A DNA stretch of 64,000 nucleotides, from NCBI RefSeq assembly GCF_012489685.1, contig NC_080042.1, forward strand, positions 55,549,503-55,613,502. Direction: 5' to 3'. The translations under genes were made by a program, and so were the position numbers. This document shows, piece by piece, positions 35,716 through 45,783 of the stretch (position 1 is the stretch's first letter; the number at the start of each line of letters is the position of its first letter). The notes under the pieces are model-generated. The model did not search any database. It was not told the DNA's origin and saw nothing but the letters and a program-made list of their open reading frames with translations. This stretch comes from Lotus japonicus. Its lineage: Eukaryota; Streptophyta; Magnoliopsida; Fabales; Fabaceae.

Positions 35716-36404
35716 CGGGTGAAATCGCGGGAAAATGAAAATTTCGCGATTCCGATTTTTGCAGCACGATCACCGAGAAATTCTAAGAGAGATTCTGGCG
35801 TCAGAATTCCAGAACTCAAAACAAATATCTAGGATTTGGGAAAAACGATATCGAAAAACTCAAAAGCGGTGTCGGTTAATCTGCCCCGAAAAACTACTTT
35901 TTGCTGTGATGCTCAAACGACAAAACTTCCAACTGAAGAAAGATTGGAAACGTCGAAACAAGTCTGGCAACATGGACGGAATCTTCGTTAGAAGTCCCGA
36001 ATAGAAAAAGTCTTCATCCATTGCTCGAAAATAGGGTTTCGAAGCAAAGAAATTAGCGTCGGCGGACATCCGAAAAGTGAAACCTATCGTGCGTACAGTC
36101 CAGAGTTCCGAAATGAAACGCTGGTCGAAGGAAAAATAAAGAAAATCTTTAAATTTTCCAAGGATTCGAAATCTCACTTAAAACGTTGCTCTAAAGCGAA
36201 ATTAGCCTATTCTGGACACGCTTGCCATAAGGCGGGTGTGCAGACGACTCGCTCTAATTCCTAAAATGACTACGCAACATTCCTCAAGCAATTCCTGAAC
36301 TTTCTTCTTCATTAATCTTTCTCAAATATCAAACTCCTGTCACGCTTACACTGATTCTACGCGTGAGTCGGAAATTAGCTTGTTCTGAAAATTCAGGTCT
36401 TACA

Positions 36405-36409
36405 TTTCT
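36405..36409. repeat. Target-site duplication TTTCT, right copy
   Basis: Matches TTTCT at 25652-25656 exactly. Confidence 0.9.
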
Positions 36410-37500
36410 CAATCTTTCCCTCTCTACTTATCTTCTCTCTTTCTCTCATAAACCAAGTAAAGCACTATAAATTGTTATTCTCTTACAGTTTTTTAAAAAA
36501 GCATTCCTCTTAATGAGTCACGTTGGATACCGTTAAGGGTCCGTTTGATGGACATGATAAACAAACAAGATATGATTGTGTAATCATATCCTACTCTAAT
36601 GTGCTGTTTGTTGTGCCAACATGATAAGATTACACAATTTTGTCACTTATGTTATCATGTGTAAAATTTATCATTAATTAGGGAAAAGCTAAGTTAGAAT
36701 TATCATGATATGTTAGGATAACAATTTTCTAATTTTTAGTACCCTAATCCTGAATTCAAATTTTTCAATATTTATATTTTATGTAATTTATAATAATATT
36801 AATAAATAAATATAAAAATATTAATTTTAATAATATACTAATTTTATTATTTATCAATTATTATTCGTTATTTCTAAGTTAAAATTATTAGTTACTCATA
36901 AATTTAATTAAAAACATGAACCAATTTATTAATTGTGAAAATATTGAATTTACTCATATAAAACAACTAAATTATCATTATCACTTGCTACTCCTTAATT
37001 AACATTATAATTTCTTTCAAAAGAACATTATAATTATTTATTTATCTTATAATAAAAATAAATAGACTAATTAATAATAATTATTCAAAATTTATATTAT
37101 TTAAAATTATTTCTCTACTTATATAATAATTTACAATTCAAATATAAATTACTTTTGAAAAAATAATAGTTTAAATAATATTATTTATTATTTATCACTT
37201 GCCACTATAAGTTAAAACCAATTGGTTAACAATATAGTTTTAATTAAAATAGGATAATTAATAAAAAATAATTCAATTTAAAAAAATATACTCATTTATA
37301 AAAATGTAGAAAAAAATATAATAAAATAATCAATTTTTTTTAAAGAATACATAAAATTTGATACATTTTTCATTGTTTATATTATATCATATTATATTAT
37401 TATCGTGTCCACCTCAAACACATATAAGATAAAAGTATATCATACATATAAGTTATATTGTATCCTGCCTTTACTAAACTTTCTATCACATTTTGTTCTT
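36410..37500. other. Very AT-rich intergenic DNA
   Basis: Dominated by A/T with many TTATTAAT/ATAATAAT words between about 36650 and 37480. No gene. A segment starting near 36540 (GGGTCCGTTTGATGGACATGATAA) and the repeated catATCATGTG/ATGATAAG words suggest an old MITE, but its ends were not set. Confidence 0.5.
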
Positions 37501-37504
37501 TCTG

Positions 37505-37650
37505 TCCCAAAGGTTAGCTCAAGTGGTAAGAGCTAAGAGACATAAGGGTTGAGGAGGAGGTGAAGGATTCCGGGTTTGAACCCCGATGAGCTGAATGATG
37601 GACTAATTTACTAACGTTACTGACAATTAACATTTACCTATAAAAAAATA
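37505..37650 (+). mobile_element. tRNA-derived SINE
   Basis: Contains an A-box TAGCTCAAGTGG and, 50-60 bp later, a B-box-like GGGTTTGAACCCC, the split pol III promoter of a tRNA. A non-tRNA body and a short A-rich end (ATAAAAAAATA) follow. Spacing and tail fit a plant SINE rather than a functional tRNA gene: no acceptor stem can be paired. Target duplication is not clear. Confidence 0.7.
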
Positions 37651-38571
37651 TTTATTTTTTCCCACTCTAATCATCAAACGTGCTCTTAATCTCAAGGGAC
37701 TTTTTTTTACAGCAATGTCAACCTCTTTGAAAAGAAAAAAATATCTTATTTCATTTAATTCAATACTGATATGATAACGGCAATGATAACTAATCACGGC
37801 AAGTAAAGTATTTTCCTTTGTTGTGCATACACACATGAACCATGGTGCATCTTTATTCTTGATCAGGAGTCATCAACGCCTTGTATGCATAATTGCATAT
37901 GGTCGATGAAACATCTACGTGGAATATTTTGAACAACCAGGAAAATGAGGCCATGAGTCAATGACTGGTTGCATTTATTCATTCCTGAATTGAAAGGGAA
38001 AGATACTGTCAAATTGAAAGGTTCTATAAGGCTTACCAAAATGATTAAAACAAGTAAATTTGGTTAATGCATTTACCGAAATGAATGATACCTACCAATG
38101 AGAATAATGTATAAAATCATCCTAAAATCTACTAGTATCTTTTTATAAATAGATTTATCTCAATTAGTATTTTTTTTCCTGATTTATTGTTTAACATATA
38201 TATCCTATATCCTATATTGAGATAATTTTATTTGATATGGGTAGGTCTCCAAAGAGTGTGATTCCTAATGATTGAACTTTCGACCTCAGGTTCAAACAAC
38301 TACTTTTAACCATTGCGACTCATACTCATTGTGTATCTCAATTAATTTTAAAAAATTGTTTTCTGTTTTTTAAAATTGGGGAAAAAAATCAAAAAGCTTG
38401 TTTATTAAAACCTATTTTAATTTTTTTTTATGTAGAGAATAAAGAGATGTCAATTTTATAATCATGTGGCCAACTAATTGTACATCTCAATTCAAGAAAA
38501 ATTCCCAAATAGGAACAGCTGCTATAAAAATCATTTAGTAATGGTCAGATACATGGATTGAATCTAAACTT
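37651..38571. other. Intergenic DNA upstream of the small single-exon gene
   Basis: No gene recognised. AT-rich, with a possible decayed SINE-like piece near 38250-38330 (ACCTCAGGTTCAAA). Nothing else can be supported. Confidence 0.45.
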
Positions 38572-38689
38572 GAGAACATATCGACTGTTTGAGGGTGATA
38601 AAAGCTAGGGAATTAGATTCAATTTTAATTGAGAACATATCAACTGTTTGAGGGTGATAAAAGCTAGGGAATTAGATTCAATTTTAATC
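38572..38689 (+). repeat. 59-bp tandem duplication upstream of the small gene
   Basis: GAGAACATAT begins at 38572 and 38631; the two 59-bp units differ at about two positions. The unit includes ACTGTTTGAGGGTGATAAAAG and lies 130-250 bp before the ATG, so it may double promoter elements. Confidence 0.88.
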
Positions 38690-38727
38690 ACCTTGAATCT
38701 TGAGGTAGAAGACCATATGCACCTTCC

Positions 38728-38736
38728 TATATATAC
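38728..38736 (+). promoter_or_regulatory. TATA box of the small single-exon gene
   Basis: CTATATATAC, about 85 bp before the ATG at 38817, gives a leader of about 55 nt. Confidence 0.6.
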
Positions 38737-38816
38737 ATTCACAGCTCCCAAGTTCAAAATTGTGATTGTGGCAGTACTATAACTTGTGTGTGCCTCCAAC
38801 ACAAAGAGAATTAATC

Positions 38817-39155
38817 ATGTTGAGATCCCAGGACTACCACTCCCATATTTCCCAAGTTTCAAGGTCTCCTAGTGTTCTCACTGACGTTCCTCAGTACCCG
38901 AATGCTCATCTGGCCTTCAACAAGAGGACCATTTATGAGGAAGAGTGTGAAAGATCACCTGGCCTCCACCACCGCCACCACAACCCGGAGACTCGTGAAA
39001 GGGTTGAAGTGATGGAGTATGAGCAAGTGCCTAAGGTTGGTGCTGGTGAAGTCATCTATGAAGAGAACGTGGTGGATTATGAAACTGATAATTACCGTCC
39101 CATAAGGAATAGGGGTGGTCTTGAATTGCACAAGTGGAAGACCTACAGGCCATGA
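38817..39155 (+). CDS. Small protein of unknown function, 112 aa
   Basis: A single-exon frame starting MLRSQDYHSHISQVSRS and ending LELHKWKTYRP. I chose the ATG at 38817 because it lies about 85 bp after a TATA box and follows a plausible leader; an in-frame ATG at 38766 would be too close to it. The product is hydrophilic and charged, with a His-rich patch (HHRHHN) and an acidic, Tyr-rich C-terminal half (EVIYEENVVDYETDNY). There is no signal peptide, membrane segment or known domain that I recognise. The clean TATA, the frame and the poly(A)-like AATAAATAATAATGAAATAAA downstream (near 39245) suggest a real gene. Function unknown. Confidence 0.7.
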   Translation: MLRSQDYHSHISQVSRSPSVLTDVPQYPNAHLAFNKRTIYEEECERSPGLHHRHHNPETRERVEVMEYEQVPKVGAGEVIYEENVVDYETDNYRPIRNRGGLELHKWKTYRP

Positions 39156-39332
39156 TCAGCTTGTAATCCATCTTCCCTCTTGCTACTTTAATTTGCTAAG
39201 CAGCTGCCTGCCTCATGTATCATGATCACCGGTGTGCTTGTATTAAATAAATAATAATGAAATAAATCCCTGCTTAGCTAAGCCACCTTTATGTCATAAA
39301 TCACGTGTCTTGTTAATAAACCATATATGTTG

Positions 39333-40970
39333 TTTAAATTTGGTCCCTAACCTTTACTAAATGGATGGTTTTCGTCCCTCGCCGGAGCAAAGGTGGGTTT
39401 TAGTCCCCAACCTTTACCAAAAGATTTGGTTTTAGTCCCTCCGGAACTTTGGGTCAACGCCGGAGCTCCGGTGGCCCATGTAGCATGGCCACGTGGGATT
39501 AATAAGCTGATGTGGAATTTGTTTTTTCATTTTCATTTAAATTATAAAAAAAAACATAATTAATTAAGTAAATAAAAATAATAATTCAGTAAATAAAAAA
39601 ACCCTAATTAATCTAATAATCTAAACAATTTGTTACTCGTGAAAACGGCGGAGAGGAGGAAGTCTCTGATTCTCTGTTCCACCAAACATGTCATCAATTC
39701 CTTATTAGGTTCTTCATCTCCCCCAAACAACAACCATGAATCTTCTCCCAATTTCACTGTACAATTGGTGCAGAGTTCAAAGAAGTAGTGGAGATAGGTA
39801 AAATTGCTGCCATTGTACAATTCAAATTGTGGAATGAACTCGAACCCCGCCAACCCACCCAGAACCCATTCCCCAGACCATCGAACCCACCCCGCCCAGA
39901 ACCTCATCCCCATAACCCATCACTCCGAACCACCAAAATCCCCAACCCAACCCCCAATCGCAACCCTGAGAAGAAGCATATAGATAAAAAATCTCCGCCC
40001 TCACCCACAACCACTGCGGAATTTCAGATCTGTGTCAACCATAGAACTAACCCCTTATGTGTTTTTCTTCTGGGTTGTTGTTTTCTGTGTTTTTCTTCTC
40101 ACCCTTTCTGAAAATGTTTCCTGAAAATGGATGGGTGAGTGAGTGGGATGGGTTTTATTGCGTTTTGTAGAGGTGGGTTGGACGGGTGAGTGAGTGGGAG
40201 AAGGAAAAACTTCTTTTTTTCTTCTGTAACTGTAAAGGGAGATGATTATAGAAAGAGAGAGAGAGGAAAAGGAGAAAATTGACATGGCTACTTATTCTTC
40301 TTCATATCTAAAAGAAAAGCTTCAAGCTTCCAATCTAAAACCTTCGAACAAACCCAGATTCAAATTTGGTGTTAAATCTGAGTTGGGTTTGTTTAAATCT
40401 GGAAGAAGAAGATGAAGGAGGGAATGAGGAGATTATTTTTTTGGGTTCTGGGTTCAATCAACCAGATTTTTTTTTTGTTGATTTTCTCCTCACCCCTTGG
40501 TTCTTTCCATGCCCATGGATTTCATTGTTGCTGCCTGCTGGTGGTGGGGTTGGGGTTGTTGGATTCCATTGTTTCTGGGGTTTCTCTTTTCATCGTTTTT
40601 GTGTTGATTTCTGGATATTCTGGTTCATGTATTTCCATACCCATTTTTTTGCAGTATCAATTTTTCTTCTAAAAATGGGTATTATTGATTTTTATTGATT
40701 AGGGATTAAATTTAAATAAATTAACTTTTTTTTTATATTTTAGAATTTTAAATAATTTCTTTTTTTAAATTAATAAGGTTTTTTTTTAATTTAAAAGAAA
40801 AAACAAATTCCACGTCAGCTTATTAATCCTACATGGCCATGCCATCGGAGCTCCGGAGGGACCAAAACCAAACCTTTTGGCAAAGGTTGGGGACTAAAAC
40901 CCACCTTTACTCCAGCGAGGGATGAAAACCAAGCATTTAGTAAAGGTTAGGGACCAAAAACTTATTTAAG
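39333..40970. mobile_element. Large foldback DNA element, about 1.6 kb
   Basis: Terminal inverted repeats of about 170-190 bp. The left end runs TTTGGTCCCTAACCTTTACT ... GTGGAATTTG; the right end is its close inverted copy (CAAATTCCAC ... AGTAAAGGTTAGGGACCAAA). Both arms share GGTGGGTTTTAGTCCCCAACC. The interior (39.6-40.7 kb) has short ORFs on both strands, none resembling a transposase, so it is non-autonomous. The arm sequence is the type seen in widespread plant MITE-like elements. Confidence 0.8.
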
Positions 40971-41590
40971 CCTTGTTTATATTAGCATTAGCATTACAAC
41001 TAAAACGGACAGTGGCGGAATCAGGATTTTTGTGGAGCCTAGACAACATTTACATTATCAATATTTGCTCTATCAACCAAAAACCTCCTCATCTCTACAC
41101 AAAAACCTTTAACTTTTGCCACCTTAATTAAGCCATTCAAGGAACGAGTTTTACTATCTAAGAACATGGCTGCAACCACAAGTAACACTCACATGCCCTT
41201 GTCCTACCCTTTCTCTGCTCCAATTGAGGTTGAAGAATTCACTACAGATTTTTTAAAATAGTTCTTATCATACCCTATCAGTGATGTTTTTTAGTAGAGA
41301 TGTTTTTCGATTTCAGTTTTTAGTTTTGAATTACTATTTTTTTAAACATCGTAACACATCTCATTCAAAATATTTTGTTTTTAACTCTGAGCCTCGGAGA
41401 TTAGTCCTATAACTACTGGTTGGTTGTGGATACAATGGGAAACCAAAAAATATAATATATTTTCTTTTGAAAAAAAAATTTATAAATTGCTTTTGAAAAT
41501 TGATTTTAAATTCAAAAAATTAAAATAGAAATCATAATCAAACTTAAACCCTTAATCTTATTTTTAAAATTATATTATTTTTAAGTTAAC
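40971..41590. other. Short AT-rich intergenic segment
   Basis: No gene recognised. A short run near 41010-41110 (GTGGCGGAATCAGGATTTTTGTGGAGCC) looks like part of a dispersed repeat. Confidence 0.4.
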
Positions 41591-41598
41591 AAATCGGA

Positions 41599-41781
41599 AT
41601 CAGGTTCATGTGGGATGCAGGCATTCATGATGCAGTGTGTGAAGTGAATTGCTTGGAGATTGTCCAGGTTCTTTCTCAAGGCAGGGAGCAGTTTCATCAG
41701 CTTGCTTCTGAGTTTTTGGAGGTCAAGCAACTGCTGGAGAGGTCCTGGAGAATCCAGCTGGTGCATATTTCCAGGGATGCT
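41599..41781 (+). pseudogene. LINE-type RNase H domain, 5' piece
   Basis: The frame WDAGIHDAVCEVNCLEIVQ ... VKQLLERSWRIQLVHISRDA matches the plant RNase H-like domain (RVT_3 type) found at the end of LINE ORF2 and in free-standing copies. It stops at the solo LTR border. The rest resumes at 44566. Upstream coding sequence was not found. Confidence 0.75.
41777..41781. repeat. Target-site duplication ATGCT, left copy
   Basis: ATGCT directly precedes the TGTAAGACC start of the solo LTR and recurs at 44561-44565. Confidence 0.88.
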
Positions 41782-42483
41782 TGTAAGACCCAGGTTTTTG
41801 AATTAAATAAATAATTAATTTCAACTCACGCATAGGATTATGTGTAAGCGTGAGAGGAACTTGACTCGTGTTTAATGGTTGGATTAGCGCTATGAAGAAG
41901 AAAGTTCAGAAAATGGTTAAGAATAGTTATATAGTCGCTATAGGTTATAGCACGAGTTTCATTCAATTCCGCCTTAGGGCGAAAACGTTAGTATATGGCT
42001 AATTTGCTCTTAAAGCATTGTAGACACGATATTCAAAAATATTCAGAGGAATATAAGAACTTCTCTTATTCCTTTCCACGACGAGTGTTTCAACAAGAAA
42101 CCCTGGATTGTACGAACGATCGATTTCGATTCTCGGAAGTTTGCCGAAACCGAGTTCCTGTTAGCTCAAAAACCTTAAAGTAAACTGTTGATGGAGACTT
42201 TTTCTATTCGGAGCTTCAAATGAAGATTCCACACGCGTTAACCCATTTCTTTCGATGTTTCCAATCTTTCTTCAGAAGGAAGTTTCTGCATCTGACATTC
42301 GCTGCAAAAAGTAGTTTTTCGGGTAAAATAGATTTACACCGACTTTGGATCGTTTGCTTTAATTCTGAGAAACCTGTTTTGAGTTCTGGAATTCTGTCGC
42401 CAGAACCTATCTTAGAATTCACGGAGGAATGTGCAGGAAAAATCGGAATCGCGAAATATTCATTTTCCCGCGTTTTCCATTTT

Positions 42484-42494
42484 CTATAAATAGC
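42484..42494 (+). promoter_or_regulatory. TATA box of the solo LTR
   Basis: CTATAAATAGC, at the position equivalent to the TATA in the complete element's LTRs. Confidence 0.55.
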
Positions 42495-43744
42495 TTGAAA
42501 AATGAAAAAAAAAAACAAAAAAAAGATCATCACCATTTTTACCATTGTGGCCGTGGGTTTCAAGGAGGAAGGAGGAGAAAAAGTTTTTCGCCGATTCTTG
42601 TCTAATCGTCGCACAGTTCGTTGCTACGCGTAGGCCTCGAGGTACTGATGTTTTTCCTTACCTCTGGCTCTGATCGTAAACTCTGTCGCTTTTCTCTATG
42701 TTTTTCTGTGCTCAAAGTTTCGAGCTTTTTGTAAAACTGTCCAAATAACTTGATTTTAGTGTCTAAACATATTCCCTACTAACCCAAGAGCACTTCTAGC
42801 GGATTACATTTCGCCGAATCTCGCCGAATCGCCGTCGAACTTCAATTCTGCTCAAAATACCAATTTCTGACAAAGGTTCCGCCTTTTGAATCAAAAACTC
42901 TCGTCTGAGCTTAGCGTCAGTAGGATTAGTTGTTATAAATGTCGTTAGGATCACGCTCATCCAATTTATTTTTCGAAATTCTGATTTTGAGTTTCCGAGC
43001 TAAAAATATTGACCAAAATACCTCTGCTCTAGTTTTCGATCCGATAATTTTTCTGAGAGTTTCCCTGGCCTAGATATCGCCTAAGAATACCTAGGAATTA
43101 AATTAGATCGAAGAAAAAGTTCGGAAACCCTATTTTTGAGAGTGGCCGAAACTTGTTTGTTAGGGTACCGTGTCCAAAAATAATTTTTTGGTCTCTATGA
43201 CCAGAGCTATAGCGTAGCTCTTTCGATTGTCGAAATTTTGGCTCCGGTTTCGTGTCATTCCGAGTTCTGTAGCTCGAGTTATGCTCGTTTTAGCGAACGA
43301 AGTCTCCGTTGTCCATTCGTGCCCAAATGTGAACTCTGAAGCTTTAAAAGCTTTCTTTACGATTTCGATTAGTATTATTAGATCGTGTTGCTCCTAGTGA
43401 GACTTGTGTTGATGATTGTGTTTTCTTTGTTCTAGGTTCGCAATTTCCATGCCTGCTTTTATCGCACTGCATGCGTTTGAGATGAAGATGTTTATGTTGA
43501 TTGGCATTTGATTATGATTGTTGTGCTGAACTGGGAAAATGTTTTCTGGAGGCTTCGACCGAGTGAACTTATTGAGACGTGTGTCTCCGTTTTCTGAGAG
43601 GCTTCGGCCGTTTACTGGTTTCTGTCAATTGAATTGAGTTATGTTCGTTGATAATAGGAATAATATGTGGTTACTCTGAATTGATCATTTGCTGGGCATT
43701 GTTGTTGACTCACTTGACATATAGGCTTTGGTCATTAAGTGACG

Positions 43745-43962
43745 ATGAGGTAGGTGTGGTCCCACGTGATTTTCCCGTCTTTCGAGGCGTTATAAAGTGG
43801 CAATGAGGTGGGTGTGGTCCCGCGGGATTGTCCCATCTTTCGAGATGTTCTAAAGTGGCGATGAGGTGGGTGTGGTCCCACGCGATTGTCCCATCCGTAG
43901 TGACGCTAAGTGGCGATGAGGTGGGTGTGGTCCCGCGTGATTGTCCCGTCTTGAGAGACGAT
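43745..43962 (+). repeat. About 55-bp tandem array inside the solo LTR, 4 copies
   Basis: GATGAGGTRGGTGTGGTCCC recurs about every 50-60 bp, followed by GATTGTCCCRTCTT. It is the diverged, reverse-complement counterpart of the 51-bp array in the Ty3 LTRs, so the array is an old feature of the family. Confidence 0.85.
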
Positions 43963-44560
43963 ATTGATCGATCCATTTTGGTAGCATCATATAGTTGCAT
44001 TATAGGGAACTAACACCTGACCCTATGTTGTTGGATTTTAGTTATTGGTTTATTGATATCTGATTTGATGTTACATTGTTGAGGTTATTATTATCTGAGT
44101 TAATCTATGTTAAGTTGTTGATATATGAGTTGAGTTATGTTGCTAGTTTATTTACCATGCTATTAGGCGATGAAGAGCCTTCTGGCGATGCTTAGCCATG
44201 CTGAGATGGAAGAGGGATAGTAACCGGCGGAGCAAGGATGGAAGAAGCTGTATAGTTTCCTCTTAGTAGTTTATGCTTTGAATCTTCTTCGTTATCTGAA
44301 AACTCTGTTACTAAAACCCTGTTTTCGCCACTGTTTAAGTGTGCGTACTTATTTTGGAAACTTGCTTATGCTATTGTAAGACACTATTAGTATATGTCGG
44401 GAACGGGTTGTTTAATTAAGACTATGTTATGTATTAAACTGTGTTTAGTTGTTTTGAAAAGAAGAAAAAAATTATTATGTTTTCTTAGGATTACGAAATA
44501 GTCCTTAGACTTTGTTAGATTACTAATGTGACTCCTCAGTTGAGAAATTGAGGCGTTACA

Positions 44561-44665
44561 ATGCTAACATGGCTGCTGATTGCCTTGCGGCTTTAGGTTC
44601 GGAGAGTCAGTGTTTGGCTACTCGTTTAGAGGACCCCCTAGCTTCAGTCTATCTTGGCTAGGGAT
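44561..44665 (+). pseudogene. LINE-type RNase H domain, 3' piece
   Basis: After the second ATGCT the frame resumes with NMAADCLAALGSESQ and ends LASVYLG plus a stop. Together with the 5' piece it restores the usual ADCLA motif and C-terminus of the RNase H domain, so the insertion point is exact. An AT-rich tail follows. Confidence 0.75.
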
Positions 44666-45783
44666 TTGTTAGGCTTGTAATGTTTTCTGCTTTGTATTTA
44701 ATTTTCCGATGTACCAAAACAAAAATCAAGAAATGAAAACTTAAAGTTATCTAATTTTTTAATATACAAAATTAGATAATACTTAAAATAAAAATAAAAA
44801 TTAATATTTTTAAGGCTTAATTAAGTTATTAACTTCTAAACTGATAATATTTTGTTTTAATTTCCTTTTTAAGAGTTTATATTCCTAATTTTTTTAAAAC
44901 TAAGTTATTTAGTGCATGTTGATTCTTCTTCATAGAAGTCACGAAGAGTAGCATCCAAAACAAAGTCACGGTCACATAGTAGCTTTCTCCGCATAACTAA
45001 AACCTAAAATTTGGGCCCGATTCCTCTCACTATTAATAGTTTTGATGACTTACTTTACCATGTGACTCTCACTTTAGAGGAGCCAAATTCATCCATATTG
45101 ACAAAGAAAAACTATTGTAACAGTAATTGAGATTTACATACAAATTGAGATTATACTGAAATCAAAAGTACTAGTTAAAGAAATAAAGGTTCAAATAATT
45201 TCATGAAATTTCCCACAAAAAAGAGAAACTATTGCACTATTGCTCATCTATATGAATTTGGTTCACTCAAGTATCTTACTTAAAATACAGGGTTACATTG
45301 TAAACGGGAGAAAGAATCTAATAGATGATAATTTGATTGAATTTATGTAAACTATAGACAGGCCAAAAATTAGTATAATGCAACACAGCAGTCATTAGCA
45401 AGAACCCATTCCCACCTTGAACCATATATGACATGCGAACATGAATCTGCCTGCCATCAACACTATTTTCGCTCTTCGATCTGTAGCTGAGTTCCTTCAT
45501 GCTTACACTCTGGTCATTTATCACAATTCAGAACCGTTCCGTAACCAAATAATGAAACATGCTAACCACAGTATTCAAATATTAAGAACCTTCATCCCCA
45601 GAGTTCATTGTTCCATTTGCTTCAGTTATTTTGAATATTTGGGGAGCTGCAAATATGATTCTAATGATTCTCTGATCAGAGCAGTGCCATGAGTGGTGGG
45701 GGATTTTATTAGATATCACACGTTTCTATAACCAGACTTTGCAAAAGAGCATGTGGGTGCTTTTCAATCCTTGAACTGGAACA
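44666..45783. other. Intergenic region with the COG1 3' flank
   Basis: No gene recognised. The 45.3-45.78 kb part should hold the COG1 3' UTR on the minus strand. Confidence 0.5.

Larger units (their letters stand above)
25657..36404 (-). mobile_element. Complete Ty3/gypsy LTR retrotransposon (Tekay/Del-like)
   Basis: This 10.75-kb element is transcribed on the minus strand. The two LTRs (25657-28600 and 33462-36404) flank a short 4.86-kb internal region with a tRNA-Met-type primer-binding site, one long gag-pol frame and a purine-rich tract. The domain order in the single frame (gag, protease, RT, RNase H, integrase) and the chromodomain-like C-terminus suggest a chromovirus of the Tekay/Del type; the clade is an inference. 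All hallmarks of an intact, possibly active element are present. Confidence 0.95.
33462..36404 (-). repeat. 5' LTR of the Ty3 element (right in window)
   Basis: 2943 bp. It is near identical to the left LTR and contains the same 51-bp array at 34187-34480. As the upstream LTR for minus-strand transcription it would drive the element. Confidence 0.95.
41782..44560 (+). mobile_element. Solo LTR related to the Ty3 element, opposite orientation
   Basis: 2779 bp from TGTAAGACCC to GAGGCGTTACA, flanked by the ATGCT duplication. Its right end (GACTCCTCAGTTGAGAAATTG) is the reverse complement of the start of the Ty3 LTRs, and long blocks match inside (for example TTTTAGCGAACGAAGTCTCC). It is clearly diverged from them, so it is an older insertion. 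It has no internal coding region, as expected after LTR-LTR recombination. Confidence 0.92.

Noticed and set aside
37505..37580. Functional tRNA gene
   Set aside because: A and B boxes are present, but no acceptor stem or proper cloverleaf can be drawn, and an A-rich tail follows. It fits a SINE better.
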